Assembly: GCA_937867335.1 (NCBI GenBank)
Contig: CALMKX010000390.1
Span: forward strand, 1-39,014
Origin: an uncultured Acidobacteriota bacterium
Lineage (GTDB): Bacteria; Acidobacteriota; Thermoanaerobaculia; Multivoradales; SZUA-115
Direction: 5' to 3'
DNA length: 39,014 nt
Below, piece by piece: positions 1-8,186 of this stretch. The notes below the pieces were generated by a model. It was not told the DNA's origin and searched no databases. It worked only from the letters and a program-made list of their open reading frames with translations. Numbering within the stretch: the first letter of the stretch is position 1; every line of letters starts with the position of its first letter. The position numbers and the translations under genes were made by a program.

Positions 1-106
1 ATGAGCCTATCTTGTCTTTCAGGTTCCAGCTTTGTCGCAAAGCGGCGCAAAGAACTTGTGATTCAAGTTCAACGCGGTTTACGGGACCTGCCCCTTTTGC
101 CTGCAT
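1..106 (-). CDS. possible 5' fragment of an unknown gene, cut by the window edge
   Basis: An ATG at 106 opens a frame that stays open to base 1 (about 35 codons, beginning MQAKGAGPVNRVELE). It lies downstream of the FHA gene on the same strand and shares its AT-richer third positions. The nearest purine-rich stretch is too far upstream to be a convincing ribosome site. I recognise no family. It could be chance, since 35 open codons is short. Confidence 0.25.
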   Translation of the reverse strand, partial: MQAKGAGPVNRVELESQVLCAALRQSWNLKDKIGS

Positions 107-196
107 ATCTGGGCTTCGCTTTCCTAATTGCCAACTGAACTCAAGGTGTGACTCGCCTATTGGCGCGCCCCATTACTAAGATACCCCTCGCGCGGA

Positions 197-508
197 TTAT
201 TTATTGTCATTGAGGAGACGGAAAGTAATATCCGTCTCGCCAATTTTTATTTTGTCACCGGAAGTGAGCAAAATGCGCTTTTGAACCGGCTGTTCGTTAA
301 GTAGTGTGCCGTTGGTCGAACCCAGGTCGCGCAGGAAACACTGGGGCGGAGCGATCTCTAAAATGCAATGATGGCGCGAGAAAAATCGGTCTTCCGGCAG
401 GCAGAGTTGGGCCGTTTCGGCGCGTCCGATCAGGAAAGTGTCGTGTTGGTCAAAACTGAAGGTGCGACCAAAATGTGGTCCCGCAGAGACCCTAAGCGTT
501 ACTTTCAT
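197..508 (-). CDS. small FHA-domain protein
   Basis: A 103-residue protein consisting of a single forkhead-associated domain, the phosphothreonine-peptide binding fold. All key FHA landmarks are visible: IGR near residue 28, FSRHH (the conserved Ser and His) and the DLGSTNGT turn followed by LLN. It should therefore be a functional pThr reader, presumably serving a Ser/Thr kinase encoded elsewhere. There is no membrane segment or extra domain. Its ATG directly follows the TAG of the preceding frame (TAGATG), so it is probably translationally coupled to the gene whose tail is at 509-565. The codons are AT-richer than in the rest of the window, and the gene lies left of a break at 566-569. It is not evidently related to the FHA proteins of the type III operon. 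Confidence 0.85.
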   Translation of the reverse strand: MKVTLRVSAGPHFGRTFSFDQHDTFLIGRAETAQLCLPEDRFFSRHHCILEIAPPQCFLRDLGSTNGTLLNEQPVQKRILLTSGDKIKIGETDITFRLLNDNK

Positions 509-565
509 CTACTCGTACGTCCGTTTTACCTCAGCAAAACCAACCGCAATTTCTTCTGACCATTT
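509..565 (-). CDS. 3' tail of an AT-richer gene, cut at the GATC break
   Basis: The last 18 codons ([18 protein letters not shown], then TAG) use AT-rich third positions (AAA, TCA, GAA, ATT, GTT, GGT), like the FHA gene that starts immediately after the stop. Upstream of the GATC at 566-569 the same frame continues in clearly GC-rich phage-like codons. I read this as the C-terminus of an unidentified gene in an operon with the FHA gene, joined artificially to phage sequence. The product cannot be named. Confidence 0.4.
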   Translation of the reverse strand, partial: KWSEEIAVGFAEVKRTYE

Positions 566-568
566 GAT

Positions 569-697
569 CGGCGGAAACGCCGACCCGTGCATCCGCCAAC
601 CCGGGGCATCCACCGTGAGCACCCCGGCGGGGGCGTACACGGGGCCCGGCATCGGGGTCCCCGCGTAGACGACGCCCCGGCCCGTCAGGCGGGTCAC
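569..697 (-). CDS. small phage ORF, 3' end lost at the break
   Basis: A GTG start at 697 overlaps the stop of the upstream ORF in a GTGA arrangement (694-697), the coupling style used elsewhere in this phage block. About 43 GC-rich codons follow ([18 protein letters not shown] onward, ending near HGSAFPPI) before the sequence changes character at GATC 566-569. I recognise no domain. Its place after the scaffold gene is where head-decoration or capsid-accessory genes often sit, but nothing in the protein shows that role. The natural C-terminus is missing. Confidence 0.4.
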
Positions 698-903
698 CGC
701 GTCCGGCTGGAGGTGAGCAGCTCGAACTTCCCTCGCTTCGACCGGAACACGAACACAGGCGGTGACATCGCGAACGAAGCCGAGTTCCGGGTCGCGATCC
801 AGCGGGTGGCGCACTCGGCGGCGAAGCCGTCGGGGTGTCTTGGGTCCGGGTTACGCGCCGCCGCTTCGATGCAGCGCAACCGTATCTCGCGGGCGTCCAT
901 CAC
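694..903 (-). CDS. small phage protein of unknown function
   Basis: A 69-residue ORF beginning [15 protein letters not shown]. Its ATG overlaps the TGA of the scaffold gene (ATGA, 900-903), and its own stop overlaps the next ORF by four bases. The N-terminal half, ending near [10 protein letters not shown], resembles short helical proteins encoded beside scaffold genes in podovirus genomes. That is recognition by pattern only. The C-terminal half is basic and shows no motif. The tight coupling on both sides is the best evidence that it is translated. Confidence 0.5.
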   Translation of the reverse strand: MMDAREIRLRCIEAAARNPDPRHPDGFAAECATRWIATRNSASFAMSPPVFVFRSKRGKFELLTSSRTR

Positions 904-1775
904 TTGCTGTCCGGGTACATGATGGCGAAAAGCGCCCTCTGCTTCTTGGCGGCAGCCTCATGGTTCGGATGTGTCCGGTCAGACGCCTCCTTCTTCCATA
1001 CCGGGTCGTTCTGGAGCTGCTGCCACTGAATCCGGGCTTCGTCCGGCGTCAAGGTCGCATTACTGAAACTGGAGCCGGCTTTGCTATCGACGAAGCCGGG
1101 CTCGCCCAGCTTCTTGCCAAGTTCGGCGAAGAATTTCCACGTCCCGGCATAGCCACGCTCGCGCTCGATTGCATCGATTGTTTTCTCGTCGAAGCCAAGC
1201 GCCTTCGCCGCCGTCTTCGCGGCGTTCATCATGCGCTCGTGTCCGCCGCCCCATTCCGTCAACAGGGCCTTCTTGTCGGCTTCGACGGAAAGGTTGTAGT
1301 CGGCCGCCTGCTTCTGGAGGACGTTCGCCACGTACTGATTGTGCAGATCGGTCAGCCGCGTCGCCTGGGCCGGCAGAAGGCCGATATCGTGAAAGGCGCC
1401 GCGGGCGAACGCGACGTAGTTTTCATCCTGCGTGATGCCTTCAGGCGGCTTCGCGAACTCGTATTTGTCCGGCGTCTCGGGCAGCCCGAGCTTGGACAGC
1501 ACGCCGCGCAAGGCCGCCGGGTCGTCCGCTTTTGGGATGGTGAGCAGGGAACTCGGATCGCGGCCGATCAGCCTCTCAGCGCCTTGATAGGATTGAATAA
1601 CATCGGCCGGACTTTTCCAGCCCTTGTTCGCCACATAGGCGAGCGTGGCCGGATCGGTGTCCGGCAAACCGTGCCACGCCGGAGGCGGTGCAGGGTTGCT
1701 TGTCGGCGCTGGCGCAGGCGTGGCGGTAGGCGCGGGGTTGCTTGTCGGCGCGGGCGCCGGGCTTTCATCAGTCAT
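900..1775 (-). CDS. phage scaffold / capsid-assembly protein
   Basis: A 291-residue soluble protein. The N-terminus (residues about 5-35) is a proline/alanine-rich linker with an imperfect internal repeat. A helical, charged body follows with '[20 protein letters not shown]' and '[10 protein letters not shown]', a pattern I associate with scaffold proteins of podovirus-type phages, which guide procapsid assembly and are then lost. A strong ribosome site (AAGGAGCC, four bases before the ATG) fixes the start. It comes two genes after the Bbp19-like gene and would normally be followed by the major capsid gene, which is absent here because the phage block is cut at 566-569. Confidence 0.7.
   Translation of the reverse strand: MTDESPAPAPTSNPAPTATPAPAPTSNPAPPPAWHGLPDTDPATLAYVANKGWKSPADVIQSYQGAERLIGRDPSSLLTIPKADDPAALRGVLSKLGLPETPDKYEFAKPPEGITQDENYVAFARGAFHDIGLLPAQATRLTDLHNQYVANVLQKQAADYNLSVEADKKALLTEWGGGHERMMNAAKTAAKALGFDEKTIDAIERERGYAGTWKFFAELGKKLGEPGFVDSKAGSSFSNATLTPDEARIQWQQLQNDPVWKKEASDRTHPNHEAAAKKQRALFAIMYPDSK
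1693..1751. repeat. 17-bp direct repeat in the scaffold Pro/Ala linker
   Basis: GGGTTGCTTGTCGGCGC occurs at 1693-1709 and again at 1735-1751. It encodes the duplicated PTSNPAP element of the linker. This looks like a local coding duplication, not a mobile or regulatory repeat. Confidence 0.8.
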
Positions 1776-1789
1776 ACTAGGCTCCTTGG

Positions 1790-2788
1790 TTACAGACCGA
1801 GTTCTTTCAGCCCGTTGATGAAATCGTCAGGGTGCAAAAGGTCCATGCAAGCGTTATCGCCGTAAGCGCAGCGCGTGAAGTGGAGCGTCGTCAGCGGCCA
1901 ATTCGACTGGCAGCCGTAGCACTCCAGGTCGCGCGGGCCGACGTAGCGAACGCGGTAGTTGTGGCTGCCGTGCCGGGCGATGTAGCGATGCTTCGGCAGC
2001 GTCGTCCCGGACGCGAACACGATCGGCACGTCCGTCGTGCCGGCGAGATGCAGCGTCCCACCATCGACCCCGACGACCGCGTTCGCGTGGCCGAGCAGAT
2101 CGCGGAGTTCGAGCAGCGTGGTCTTCTCGCGCATGTCGATGCAGCAATCGAAAACGTCTTTCGGTAGCAGCGCCGTCTGGTCGCGCAAGACGACTGGCGT
2201 CAGCTCGCCGTCGATCTGCGTATGGGTATGGCTGGTCTTCGTACCAACGATTACTGGAGTGTAGTCGTTATCGAGGCACCATTGCATGATCGGCCCCATG
2301 ACCGACGCCTTGAACAGCTTGTTGTCCGACGTGGCACCGACCGGGAAGACAACGTACTTCGTCCGCCACAGCGTCCGCTCGCCGAGAGGCGCGGCGGTGA
2401 CGTAGCTCCGCTGCTCCATGTTCTCGGGCCTGGCGTTAATGAGAAAGTTGAAAGCGTAGTCGACCATGTGGACACGGCAGCGCGTGTGCTGGTCGAAGAT
2501 GGCGGCGTTGTAAGAGACCGGCCCGAGGTCTGCCTTCTTGCGGTCCTCGTGCTTCGCCGGGAACTCCAGGAAGTTCCTGATCTCGAACTCACCGTAGGGC
2601 TTCAGCAAGTGCGCCACCAAGTCCATCTGCCACGGCGGCACCCACACCCGCATCTTCAGTTGCGGCACGTAGAACTTACGCGCGAAGGCAATCGCCGGCA
2701 ACGAGGTCAGCATGTCGCCGAGAGCCGCGTGGTTGAGCGCGAAGTTGTGAACTTCCGTGCTGAGAATCTGTTTCTTGTCGCGGTACAT
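1790..2788 (-). CDS. phage-encoded GT9-like glycosyltransferase
   Basis: A 332-residue protein related to glycosyltransferase family 9 (the ADP-heptose:LPS heptosyltransferase fold). The C-terminal nucleotide-sugar site is recognisable: VVGVDGGTLHLAGTTDVPIV, followed by FASGTT and a Cys-containing tail (CYGCQ). The N-terminal part has the expected 'GALGD'-like entry as AALGDMLTSLPAI. I use the ATG at 2788. It shares one base with the stop of the upstream gene (TGATG) and is preceded by GGAGAGGA, whereas an in-frame start at 2866 would overlap the upstream gene by 79 bases. GT9 enzymes add sugars to lipopolysaccharide or related glycans. In a phage this could alter the host surface or glycosylate a virion protein; the target is unknown. 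Its place inside the packaging/head module is unusual. Confidence 0.75.
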   Translation of the reverse strand: MYRDKKQILSTEVHNFALNHAALGDMLTSLPAIAFARKFYVPQLKMRVWVPPWQMDLVAHLLKPYGEFEIRNFLEFPAKHEDRKKADLGPVSYNAAIFDQHTRCRVHMVDYAFNFLINARPENMEQRSYVTAAPLGERTLWRTKYVVFPVGATSDNKLFKASVMGPIMQWCLDNDYTPVIVGTKTSHTHTQIDGELTPVVLRDQTALLPKDVFDCCIDMREKTTLLELRDLLGHANAVVGVDGGTLHLAGTTDVPIVFASGTTLPKHRYIARHGSHNYRVRYVGPRDLECYGCQSNWPLTTLHFTRCAYGDNACMDLLHPDDFINGLKELGL

Positions 2789-3042
2789 CAATCCTCTCCA
2801 GCCCCGTGGTAGAGTCGCCACAGTTCTCCGGGCGCGAGGTTTAGATGGTGCGCGATGCGCAGCCACACCTCACGCCGGCCGTCCAGCTTGCTCTGCACGC
2901 GCTCGTTGTCGTGAAAGGTGGATTCATGCGCGCGGCAAAACCGCGCCAGGTCTTTAAGAACGGCCTCGCCGAGCGGTCCTTTGAACGTCTGTCGGTAGGC
3001 ATGGCGCCGCTCCCCAAGCAGGGCGCGGAGCCGGTCTAGCAA
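2788..3042 (-). CDS. Bbp19-like phage protein
   Basis: An 84-residue helical protein whose core (FKGPLGEAVLKDLARFC, then STFH, then EVWLRIAHHLNL) matches the short phage family typified by Bbp19 of Bordetella phage BPP-1, usually encoded next to the portal gene. Function is not established. The best start is a TTG at 3042, six bases after the portal stop codon; no ATG or GTG lies upstream in frame within the gap. The stop overlaps the glycosyltransferase start by one base. Recognition is by pattern, so the family name needs a profile search. Confidence 0.7.
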   Translation of the reverse strand: MLDRLRALLGERRHAYRQTFKGPLGEAVLKDLARFCRAHESTFHDNERVQSKLDGRREVWLRIAHHLNLAPGELWRLYHGAGED

Positions 3043-3047
3043 TGCAC

Positions 3048-3930
3048 TCAGGCAGGCATCCCTTTCGGTACGGCTTTCGCCATCGCGGCCATGGACGGCG
3101 CGGCGTCAACCATCTGCTGTTGTTGCGCGGCCTGGGCGCGCCCCTCGCGCCGGGCCAGCACGTCTTCCTCGCTCCGCACCCACCGCGCCGGCGCCCCGAA
3201 GATGTCCAGTATCTCCGGCGTCGAGGTGTCGAAGTCGAACCAGTCCAGCGGCTCCAGGTCGCCGGTCATCTTGGCGTACTCGCCGGCCTGGCTGAGAGCC
3301 CGCATGAAGCCCGCCGCCCGCTCGGCCTTCGCCATCCGCGAAAGCGCGTTGTCGTACTCGATCCGATACTCCACTTCCGCATCGCGCAGGATCGGCGGCA
3401 TGTCTGGCAGAAGACCTTGCCGAGAAAGCAAATCGATCTCGCGCTCGATCATCGGCCCGAGCCATTCCGCCTGCAAGCGCCCGGCCGTGGGCGCGAGCAG
3501 CATACCCTTCTCCTTCGCCCGCTCCAGTACCTCGGTCGCCGTCATCTGCGGCGTATCAATAAGAATTTGGAACAAGGTGATAAGGAAGGCGTCGTTAATG
3601 ATGGATTTCTCCATGTCCATCATCTTGTCGCCGACCGCAATGTTCCCGGTCGGCAGCACGTCGATCAATCGCTTGCCGTCCTTGCTGATGCCACCGGGGT
3701 TGAGCGCCCCGGCTTTCAGGCTGAAGGAACCGAGGTTGCCGTCGTCGTGCGCCAGCAGGACAGGATCGACGATCCGATGCCCTTGCTTGAGAACGGTCTT
3801 CTTCTGCTCGTTCAGGATCTTGATCGACGGCAGCACCCACTGCGCCGGCCCTCGGCCGTAAGCCTCGCCCGACGCCTGGGTGTAGCGCGCGATCGCGTAG
3901 GGGAAACTGTAGTACCCGTCTTCCTCGATC
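3048..3930 (-). CDS. phage portal (head-tail connector), 5'-truncated
   Basis: The C-terminal part, about 294 residues, of a T7-type head-to-tail connector (portal), the dodecameric ring through which DNA enters and leaves the capsid. The frame runs upstream of the first available start. It includes [17 protein letters not shown] and the family hallmark YGRGPA, then NEQKK, the '[18 protein letters not shown]' helix and the conserved IEREIDLL region. It ends in a Gln/Ala-rich tail. The N-terminal half, normally 200 or more residues, is missing: at GATC 3927-3930 the portal frame gives way to nuoD on the opposite strand. It heads a tightly packed minus-strand phage operon (gaps or overlaps under 15 bases). 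Confidence 0.85.
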
Positions 3931-4491
3931 AGCGCCGCCGACGCCGTGAACTGGGGCTACACCGGCCCCTGCCTGCGGGCGAGCGGCGTGGCCTACGACG
4001 TGCGCAAGGCCTATCCGTACGACCTCTACGACACCGTGGACTTCGATGTGCCGACCTACCAGGGCGGGGACGTCTTCGATCGCTACCGGGTGCGGATGGA
4101 CGAGATCCGCCAGTCGCTCTCGATCATCCGCCAGCTGCTCGACCGCGGCATGCCGGAAGGTCCCCACATCGTCGACGACCCGCACGTGGCCCTGCCGCCC
4201 AAGGAAGCCTGCTACAACCAGATGGAAGCCATGATCTACCACTTCAAGCTGATCATGGACGGCATCCAGGTGCCGGCGGGCGAGGTGTACTCGATGGTGG
4301 AAGCCGCCAACGGCGAGCTCGGGTTCTACGCCGTGAGCGACGGCTCGGCGAAGCCCTACCGGCTGAAGTGCCGGCCACCGTGCTTCCCGATCTTCTCTTC
4401 CTTCACCGACCTGATCCAGGGCGGTACCCTCTCGGACTCGATCGTCTCGCTCGGAGGGTTGAACGTGATCGCCGGAGAGCTGGAACGATGA
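3927..4491 (+). CDS. nuoD: NADH-quinone oxidoreductase subunit D, 5'-truncated
   Basis: The C-terminal half (about 187 residues) of NuoD, the 49-kDa peripheral-arm subunit of complex I that forms the quinone pocket with NuoB. The frame starts at the GATC break with [20 protein letters not shown], a conserved internal block of the family, and ends with the usual [15 protein letters not shown]. The first 200 or so residues, including the quinone-binding His loop, are missing. No start codon is present, and the GTG within the block is an internal Val. The stop overlaps the nuoI start (ATGA), so the two are coupled. In an intact genome the gene should extend through this point. Confidence 0.93.
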
Positions 4492-5126
4492 CCGAGCCCC
4501 AGGCTTCCTCGAGCTCCTACGCCACCACCACTCGGCCCTACAAGATGAGCCTGGGCGAGCGGCTCTATCTGCCAATTCTGGGCGGCATGATGGTGACCCT
4601 GCGGCACTTCCTGCGCAACCTGTTCAAGGGGCCGGAGTACACCATCGAGTACCCGGAGGAGCGCCGCAACTACTCGCACCGCTTCCGCGGCCACCACATC
4701 CTGACCACCCGCCCGGACGGCTCGGTGCGCTGCGTGGCCTGCTTCCTGTGCTCCCAGAACTGCCCGGCCGAGTGCATCCGCATCGAGGCCGGCGAGCATC
4801 CGGACGTCAACATCGAGAAGTTCCCGCTGGTTTACGAGATCGACATGCTGCGCTGCGTCTTCTGCGGCTTCTGTGTGGACGCCTGCCCGGAAGAGGCCAT
4901 CATCATGAGCAACAACTACGACATGGCCTACTTCAGCCGCGCCCAGTCGATCGTGGGCAAAGCGGATCTGATGAAGCCTTTCACCTTCGACGAGAGCCAG
5001 CTGGGCTACCGGCCGCGCTTCCCGGAGGAGGACCTCGCCCGCGCCCGCCAGCGTCGCGAGGCTTTCAACCTGGTGGAAGCCGCTCGCTCCGCGGGCGCGC
5101 CGGTCGTCGGCTCGGCGACCCACTGA
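4488..5126 (+). CDS. nuoI: NADH-quinone oxidoreductase subunit I
   Basis: A 212-residue ferredoxin-like subunit that carries clusters N6a and N6b in the hydrophilic arm of complex I. Two complete 4Fe-4S motifs are visible: Cys82/85/88/92 ([11 protein letters not shown]) and Cys123/126/129/133 ([11 protein letters not shown]), each followed by Pro. The amphipathic N-terminal helix (residues about 25-50) that seats on NuoH is present, and a 50-residue charged tail follows the core. The start overlaps the nuoD stop by four bases. The usual partners nuoH and nuoG do not lie between nuoD and nuoI, and nothing from complex I follows, so this is the end of a split nuo cluster. Confidence 0.95.
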   Translation: MTEPQASSSSYATTTRPYKMSLGERLYLPILGGMMVTLRHFLRNLFKGPEYTIEYPEERRNYSHRFRGHHILTTRPDGSVRCVACFLCSQNCPAECIRIEAGEHPDVNIEKFPLVYEIDMLRCVFCGFCVDACPEEAIIMSNNYDMAYFSRAQSIVGKADLMKPFTFDESQLGYRPRFPEEDLARARQRREAFNLVEAARSAGAPVVGSATH

Positions 5127-5257
5127 TCCCCCCTTCGCCCTGAAGCTCTTCTGAGCCCATCGACCTGAGCCCCTCGCGGTTCGCTCGGGCCGGTGAGGCT
5201 CGGACCGCGGGCTACGCGATCCCACCCCAGGGCGCGCGCTCGAGATCTTCCTCCGCC

Positions 5258-5286
5258 TTGAGTCAATCTCCTGCAGCTGTTAACAT
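5258..5286 (+). promoter_or_regulatory. candidate sigma-70 promoter of the DUF11 gene
   Basis: TTGAGT (5258-5263), a 17-base spacer and TAACAT (5281-5286), at the start of the only AT-rich patch between nuoI and the DUF11 gene. Each hexamer matches 4 of 6 consensus bases. This would give a leader of about 170 nt. Confidence 0.4.
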
Positions 5287-5297
5287 TCATAGAATGT
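5283..5297. promoter_or_regulatory. palindrome overlapping the -10 element, possible operator
   Basis: ACATTC-ATA-GAATGT is a perfect 6+6 inverted repeat with a 3-base spacer. It overlaps the candidate -10 hexamer, which is where a repressor dimer would sit. No known consensus was recognised. Confidence 0.35.
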
Positions 5298-5465
5298 CAA
5301 TAGCTTATCAGCTTACTGACTTTGATAAAGGTTGTCATCTCTCCCGATGGTCATGGGGACATCTGCAACTTCTGGAGATCGAGCGGATCTCCGGCGGCCG
5401 GCAACGGCCGGGAAGGGTGAAGGCCCGGACAGGAACGCTGGCGCTCGAGGGCTGAGGAGGCCAAG

Positions 5466-8186
5466 ATGTGCGAGAACGGTGAGTTCAGAACGCGAGGAGA
5501 GGGCAGGTTATCGTTGGAACCGACGCCAGCGGCGAGGCCCGGCGGGCGGGCGTGGCGGGTGCTCGCCTGGGCAGTCTCGCTCACGGCGGGGTGGCAGCTG
5601 GCAGCCGCCAGCGTCACGTCGGGCCAGGTGCTGGCCAGTAGCAGCTCGTCCTACGGCGAGTCCGTGTCGGTGACTCTGGTGCCGGTTCTTGGCCCTCCGG
5701 CGTCGGCGGTGAGCGGCCCGCTGCCCACGGCCGGCGGCCAGGCGCCTCCGGTGTACCACGCCGCCGACAGTCAGGCCAGTGTCGAGGTGAGCCTCTCCCT
5801 CGCCGGCAATATCCTGACCACCGGCCTGCTGACCGTGACAGCCGATGGCACCACCTCGGTGCCCCAGGGGGCGGCGGGGCGAGCGATCGTCGACGACCTG
5901 GCCATCCGCCTTGCCGGCTCGGCCCCGCTGCTGGTGCTCGCTGCCCAGGTGGTGGACGCCCAGGCGACGGTCGACGGCCCGTGCGGCTCGGCTCTGACCG
6001 CCACCGGTTCGACCACCTTCACCAACGGCTCGGTGGGAGGGCTCCTGGGAGCCGGTCTCTCGTTGCCCCCTCACCCGGCTCCGAACACACTGTTGCTCAA
6101 CACCGGCGGGGTCCGGGTTGTGCTCAACGAGCAGACCCTGGGCGGCGACGGCACCCACTCGCGCTCGCTCACGGTCCAAGCCATCCACATAACCCTCACC
6201 AACGCCCTGGTGAGCGGGCTGGGCTTGCTCTCCGGGGAGGTGGTGGTGGGCCACGCCCAGGCGAGCCTCAGCTGCGCGCCCGTGCAGGCGCAGACGGACC
6301 TCGGCCTGACGATGGTCGACGATCCAGATCCGGTGTTCTCCGGCGCCCAGCTCAGCTATCAGCTCACGGTGAGGAACCAGGGCCCGAACAACGCGAGCTC
6401 GGTGACTGTCACGGACCAGCTGCCGGCCGATGTGGGCTTGCTGAGCGCCACGCCCAGCCAAGGAAGCTGCACCGGCTCGAGCACCGTCACTTGCCACCTG
6501 GGAGCGATGGCTTCCGGCGCGAGCAGCACCATCACGATTCTGGTCGAAGCTGGCGCCACCGGCACGCTGCTCAACACGGCCTCGGTGGCGAGCGAGCTCG
6601 CGGACCCCAACCCGGCCAACAACCAGGCCAGCGCGGAGACGACGGTCACCGAAGAGGGTGGGGGCGCCTCCCGCGCCGACCTGGTGCTGGCCTGCCAGGA
6701 CTCGCCGGATCCGGTGACGGAGAACGGAACCTTGAGTTACGAGGCTCGAGTGACCAACGCCGGGCCGGACCCGGCGGAGAGCGCGGCGCTGATCCAGACC
6801 CTGCCGAACGGCTTCGAGGTCACGGCAGTCTCCACCACCCGCGGCAGTTGCACGGTGCAGACAGCCGTGAGCTGCGATCTCGGTACCTTGCCAGCGGGAG
6901 CCGAAGCGCGGGTGACGGTTCAGGGGCGGCCCAACCAACGGCACAGCTTGGTCAGCCACCTGCAAGCCGCCTCGCTCACTCCCGATCCGGACCTCACCAA
7001 CAACTCCGACCTGGTGCAGACCGAGATCGTGGTGCCGGTGGCGGCGGATCCCGCGCCATGCCGCCAGGGCATCCTCCCCGCCGCTACCCTGTTGATCCCC
7101 TACTTCGAGGTCGATCTCGGTTCGGCCGCCGGCCGCACCACGTTGGTGGGGATCACCAACTCGCTGCCGAGCCCCCAGCTGGTCCAGGCCACCCTGTGGA
7201 CGGATTGGGCGGTGCCCAGCCTGACCTTCGACCTCTACCTCAGCGGCTACGATGTTCAGACCCTCAACCTGCGCGACGTCTTCGCCGGGCGAGTGCCTTC
7301 GACCGGGGCGGCGGTCAGCCATCGCGGCGAGCTGTCCGCGGCGAACGACGGCTTCCCGGGCTGCAACAACGGCTCCACGGTGGGCGAAGGGCCTGTCTAC
7401 GGCCAGCTGGACGATGCCCTGGTGGCCCATCTGCGGGCCTGGCATACCGGCCACGCCTCGCCGCTCTCCGGGCTCTGCGGCGGCAGCGGCGAAGCGGGCG
7501 CCAACCTGGCCACCGGCTACCTCACCCTCGACGTGGTGAACGAGTGCTCCACCCTGACCCCCGCCGATCCGGGCTACTTCCGCTCCGGCGGCCGCGGCAT
7601 CGCGAGCAACACCAACGCCATCTGGGGCGAGTTCTTCCTGGTGGATCCGAGCCAGGACTACGCTCAGGGCGAGATGGCGGTGCACCTGGTGGCCGACGAC
7701 CGCTACTCCTCGGGCCCCACCTTCTATCAGCGGTACGTGCAGGGGACCGGCCAGGACAACCGCCAGCCCCTGGCTTCGGCCTATGCGTCTCGCTACCTGG
7801 CGGGCGGCGTGTTCACCGGTGGCACGGAGCTGATCGTCTGGCGGGACACCGGCTCTGCCGCCGCTCGCCCCGTGGCCTGCGGGCAGCAGCCGGCCTGGGC
7901 CCCCCTCGCTCACCCAGGGCTGCTGGCTTTCGACGAGGCCGAGAACCCGGATTTCCTGGGCCCGGCCAGCGACCGCTTCGGCCTGGCCACCCAGAGGGTG
8001 AAGGTCGGCTCGAGCAAGCTGGCCGTTCCCGGGCCGTTCGGCTTCGTGTCGATCGATCTCTCGCCGTTCCCGAATCCGCCCGGGTCACTCCGCGCCCAGG
8101 CCTGGATGATGACCCTGATGAGCGCCAACGGCCGTTTCAGCGTGGGAGTCCGTTCGGTGGCGCTGGACCAGGAATGTGGCTATTGA
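5466..8186 (+). CDS. secreted choice-of-anchor P / DUF11 repeat surface protein
   Basis: A 906-residue exported protein. Residues about 29-48 form a signal-peptide hydrophobic segment behind an unusually long 28-residue, Arg-rich N-region. The first 260 residues resemble the choice-of-anchor P domain (beta-rich, with a 'GPCGSALTATGSTTF' block). Two DUF11-type Ig-like repeats follow: about 275-390 (DPDPVFSGAQLSYQLTVRNQ, then DPNPANNQA) and about 400-510 (DSPDPVTENGTLSYEARVTN, then DPDLTNNSD). The remaining 400 residues are a Cys-poor beta-rich region with no family that I recognise. DUF11 repeats are typical of long cell-surface or extracellular proteins; the exact role is unknown. The start is fixed by GAGGAGG five bases upstream. 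No sortase or PEP-CTERM signal is visible at the C-terminus, so it is probably released or held by the outer membrane. It appears monocistronic. Confidence 0.75.
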   Translation: MCENGEFRTRGEGRLSLEPTPAARPGGRAWRVLAWAVSLTAGWQLAAASVTSGQVLASSSSSYGESVSVTLVPVLGPPASAVSGPLPTAGGQAPPVYHAADSQASVEVSLSLAGNILTTGLLTVTADGTTSVPQGAAGRAIVDDLAIRLAGSAPLLVLAAQVVDAQATVDGPCGSALTATGSTTFTNGSVGGLLGAGLSLPPHPAPNTLLLNTGGVRVVLNEQTLGGDGTHSRSLTVQAIHITLTNALVSGLGLLSGEVVVGHAQASLSCAPVQAQTDLGLTMVDDPDPVFSGAQLSYQLTVRNQGPNNASSVTVTDQLPADVGLLSATPSQGSCTGSSTVTCHLGAMASGASSTITILVEAGATGTLLNTASVASELADPNPANNQASAETTVTEEGGGASRADLVLACQDSPDPVTENGTLSYEARVTNAGPDPAESAALIQTLPNGFEVTAVSTTRGSCTVQTAVSCDLGTLPAGAEARVTVQGRPNQRHSLVSHLQAASLTPDPDLTNNSDLVQTEIVVPVAADPAPCRQGILPAATLLIPYFEVDLGSAAGRTTLVGITNSLPSPQLVQATLWTDWAVPSLTFDLYLSGYDVQTLNLRDVFAGRVPSTGAAVSHRGELSAANDGFPGCNNGSTVGEGPVYGQLDDALVAHLRAWHTGHASPLSGLCGGSGEAGANLATGYLTLDVVNECSTLTPADPGYFRSGGRGIASNTNAIWGEFFLVDPSQDYAQGEMAVHLVADDRYSSGPTFYQRYVQGTGQDNRQPLASAYASRYLAGGVFTGGTELIVWRDTGSAAARPVACGQQPAWAPLAHPGLLAFDEAENPDFLGPASDRFGLATQRVKVGSSKLAVPGPFGFVSIDLSPFPNPPGSLRAQAWMMTLMSANGRFSVGVRSVALDQECGY

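Larger units (their letters stand above)
5127..5465 (+). other. 339-bp intergenic region, nuoI to DUF11 gene
   Basis: The first 130 bases are GC-rich without a clear terminator (no hairpin followed by a T-run). An AT-rich patch at about 5275-5340 carries the promoter-like and palindromic elements listed separately. The last bases hold a strong ribosome site (GAGGAGG, 5 nt before the ATG at 5466). I see no small ORF with a convincing start. Confidence 0.6.

Noticed and set aside
569-3930. A prophage inserted in nuoD
   Set aside because: Only a fragment of phage is present, cut at both ends on GATC; there is no integrase, no att repeat, and the other half of nuoD does not appear on the far side.
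5508-7913. An 801-residue minus-strand frame opposite the DUF11 gene
   Set aside because: Antisense shadow: the plus-strand frame has the signal peptide, ribosome site and repeats.
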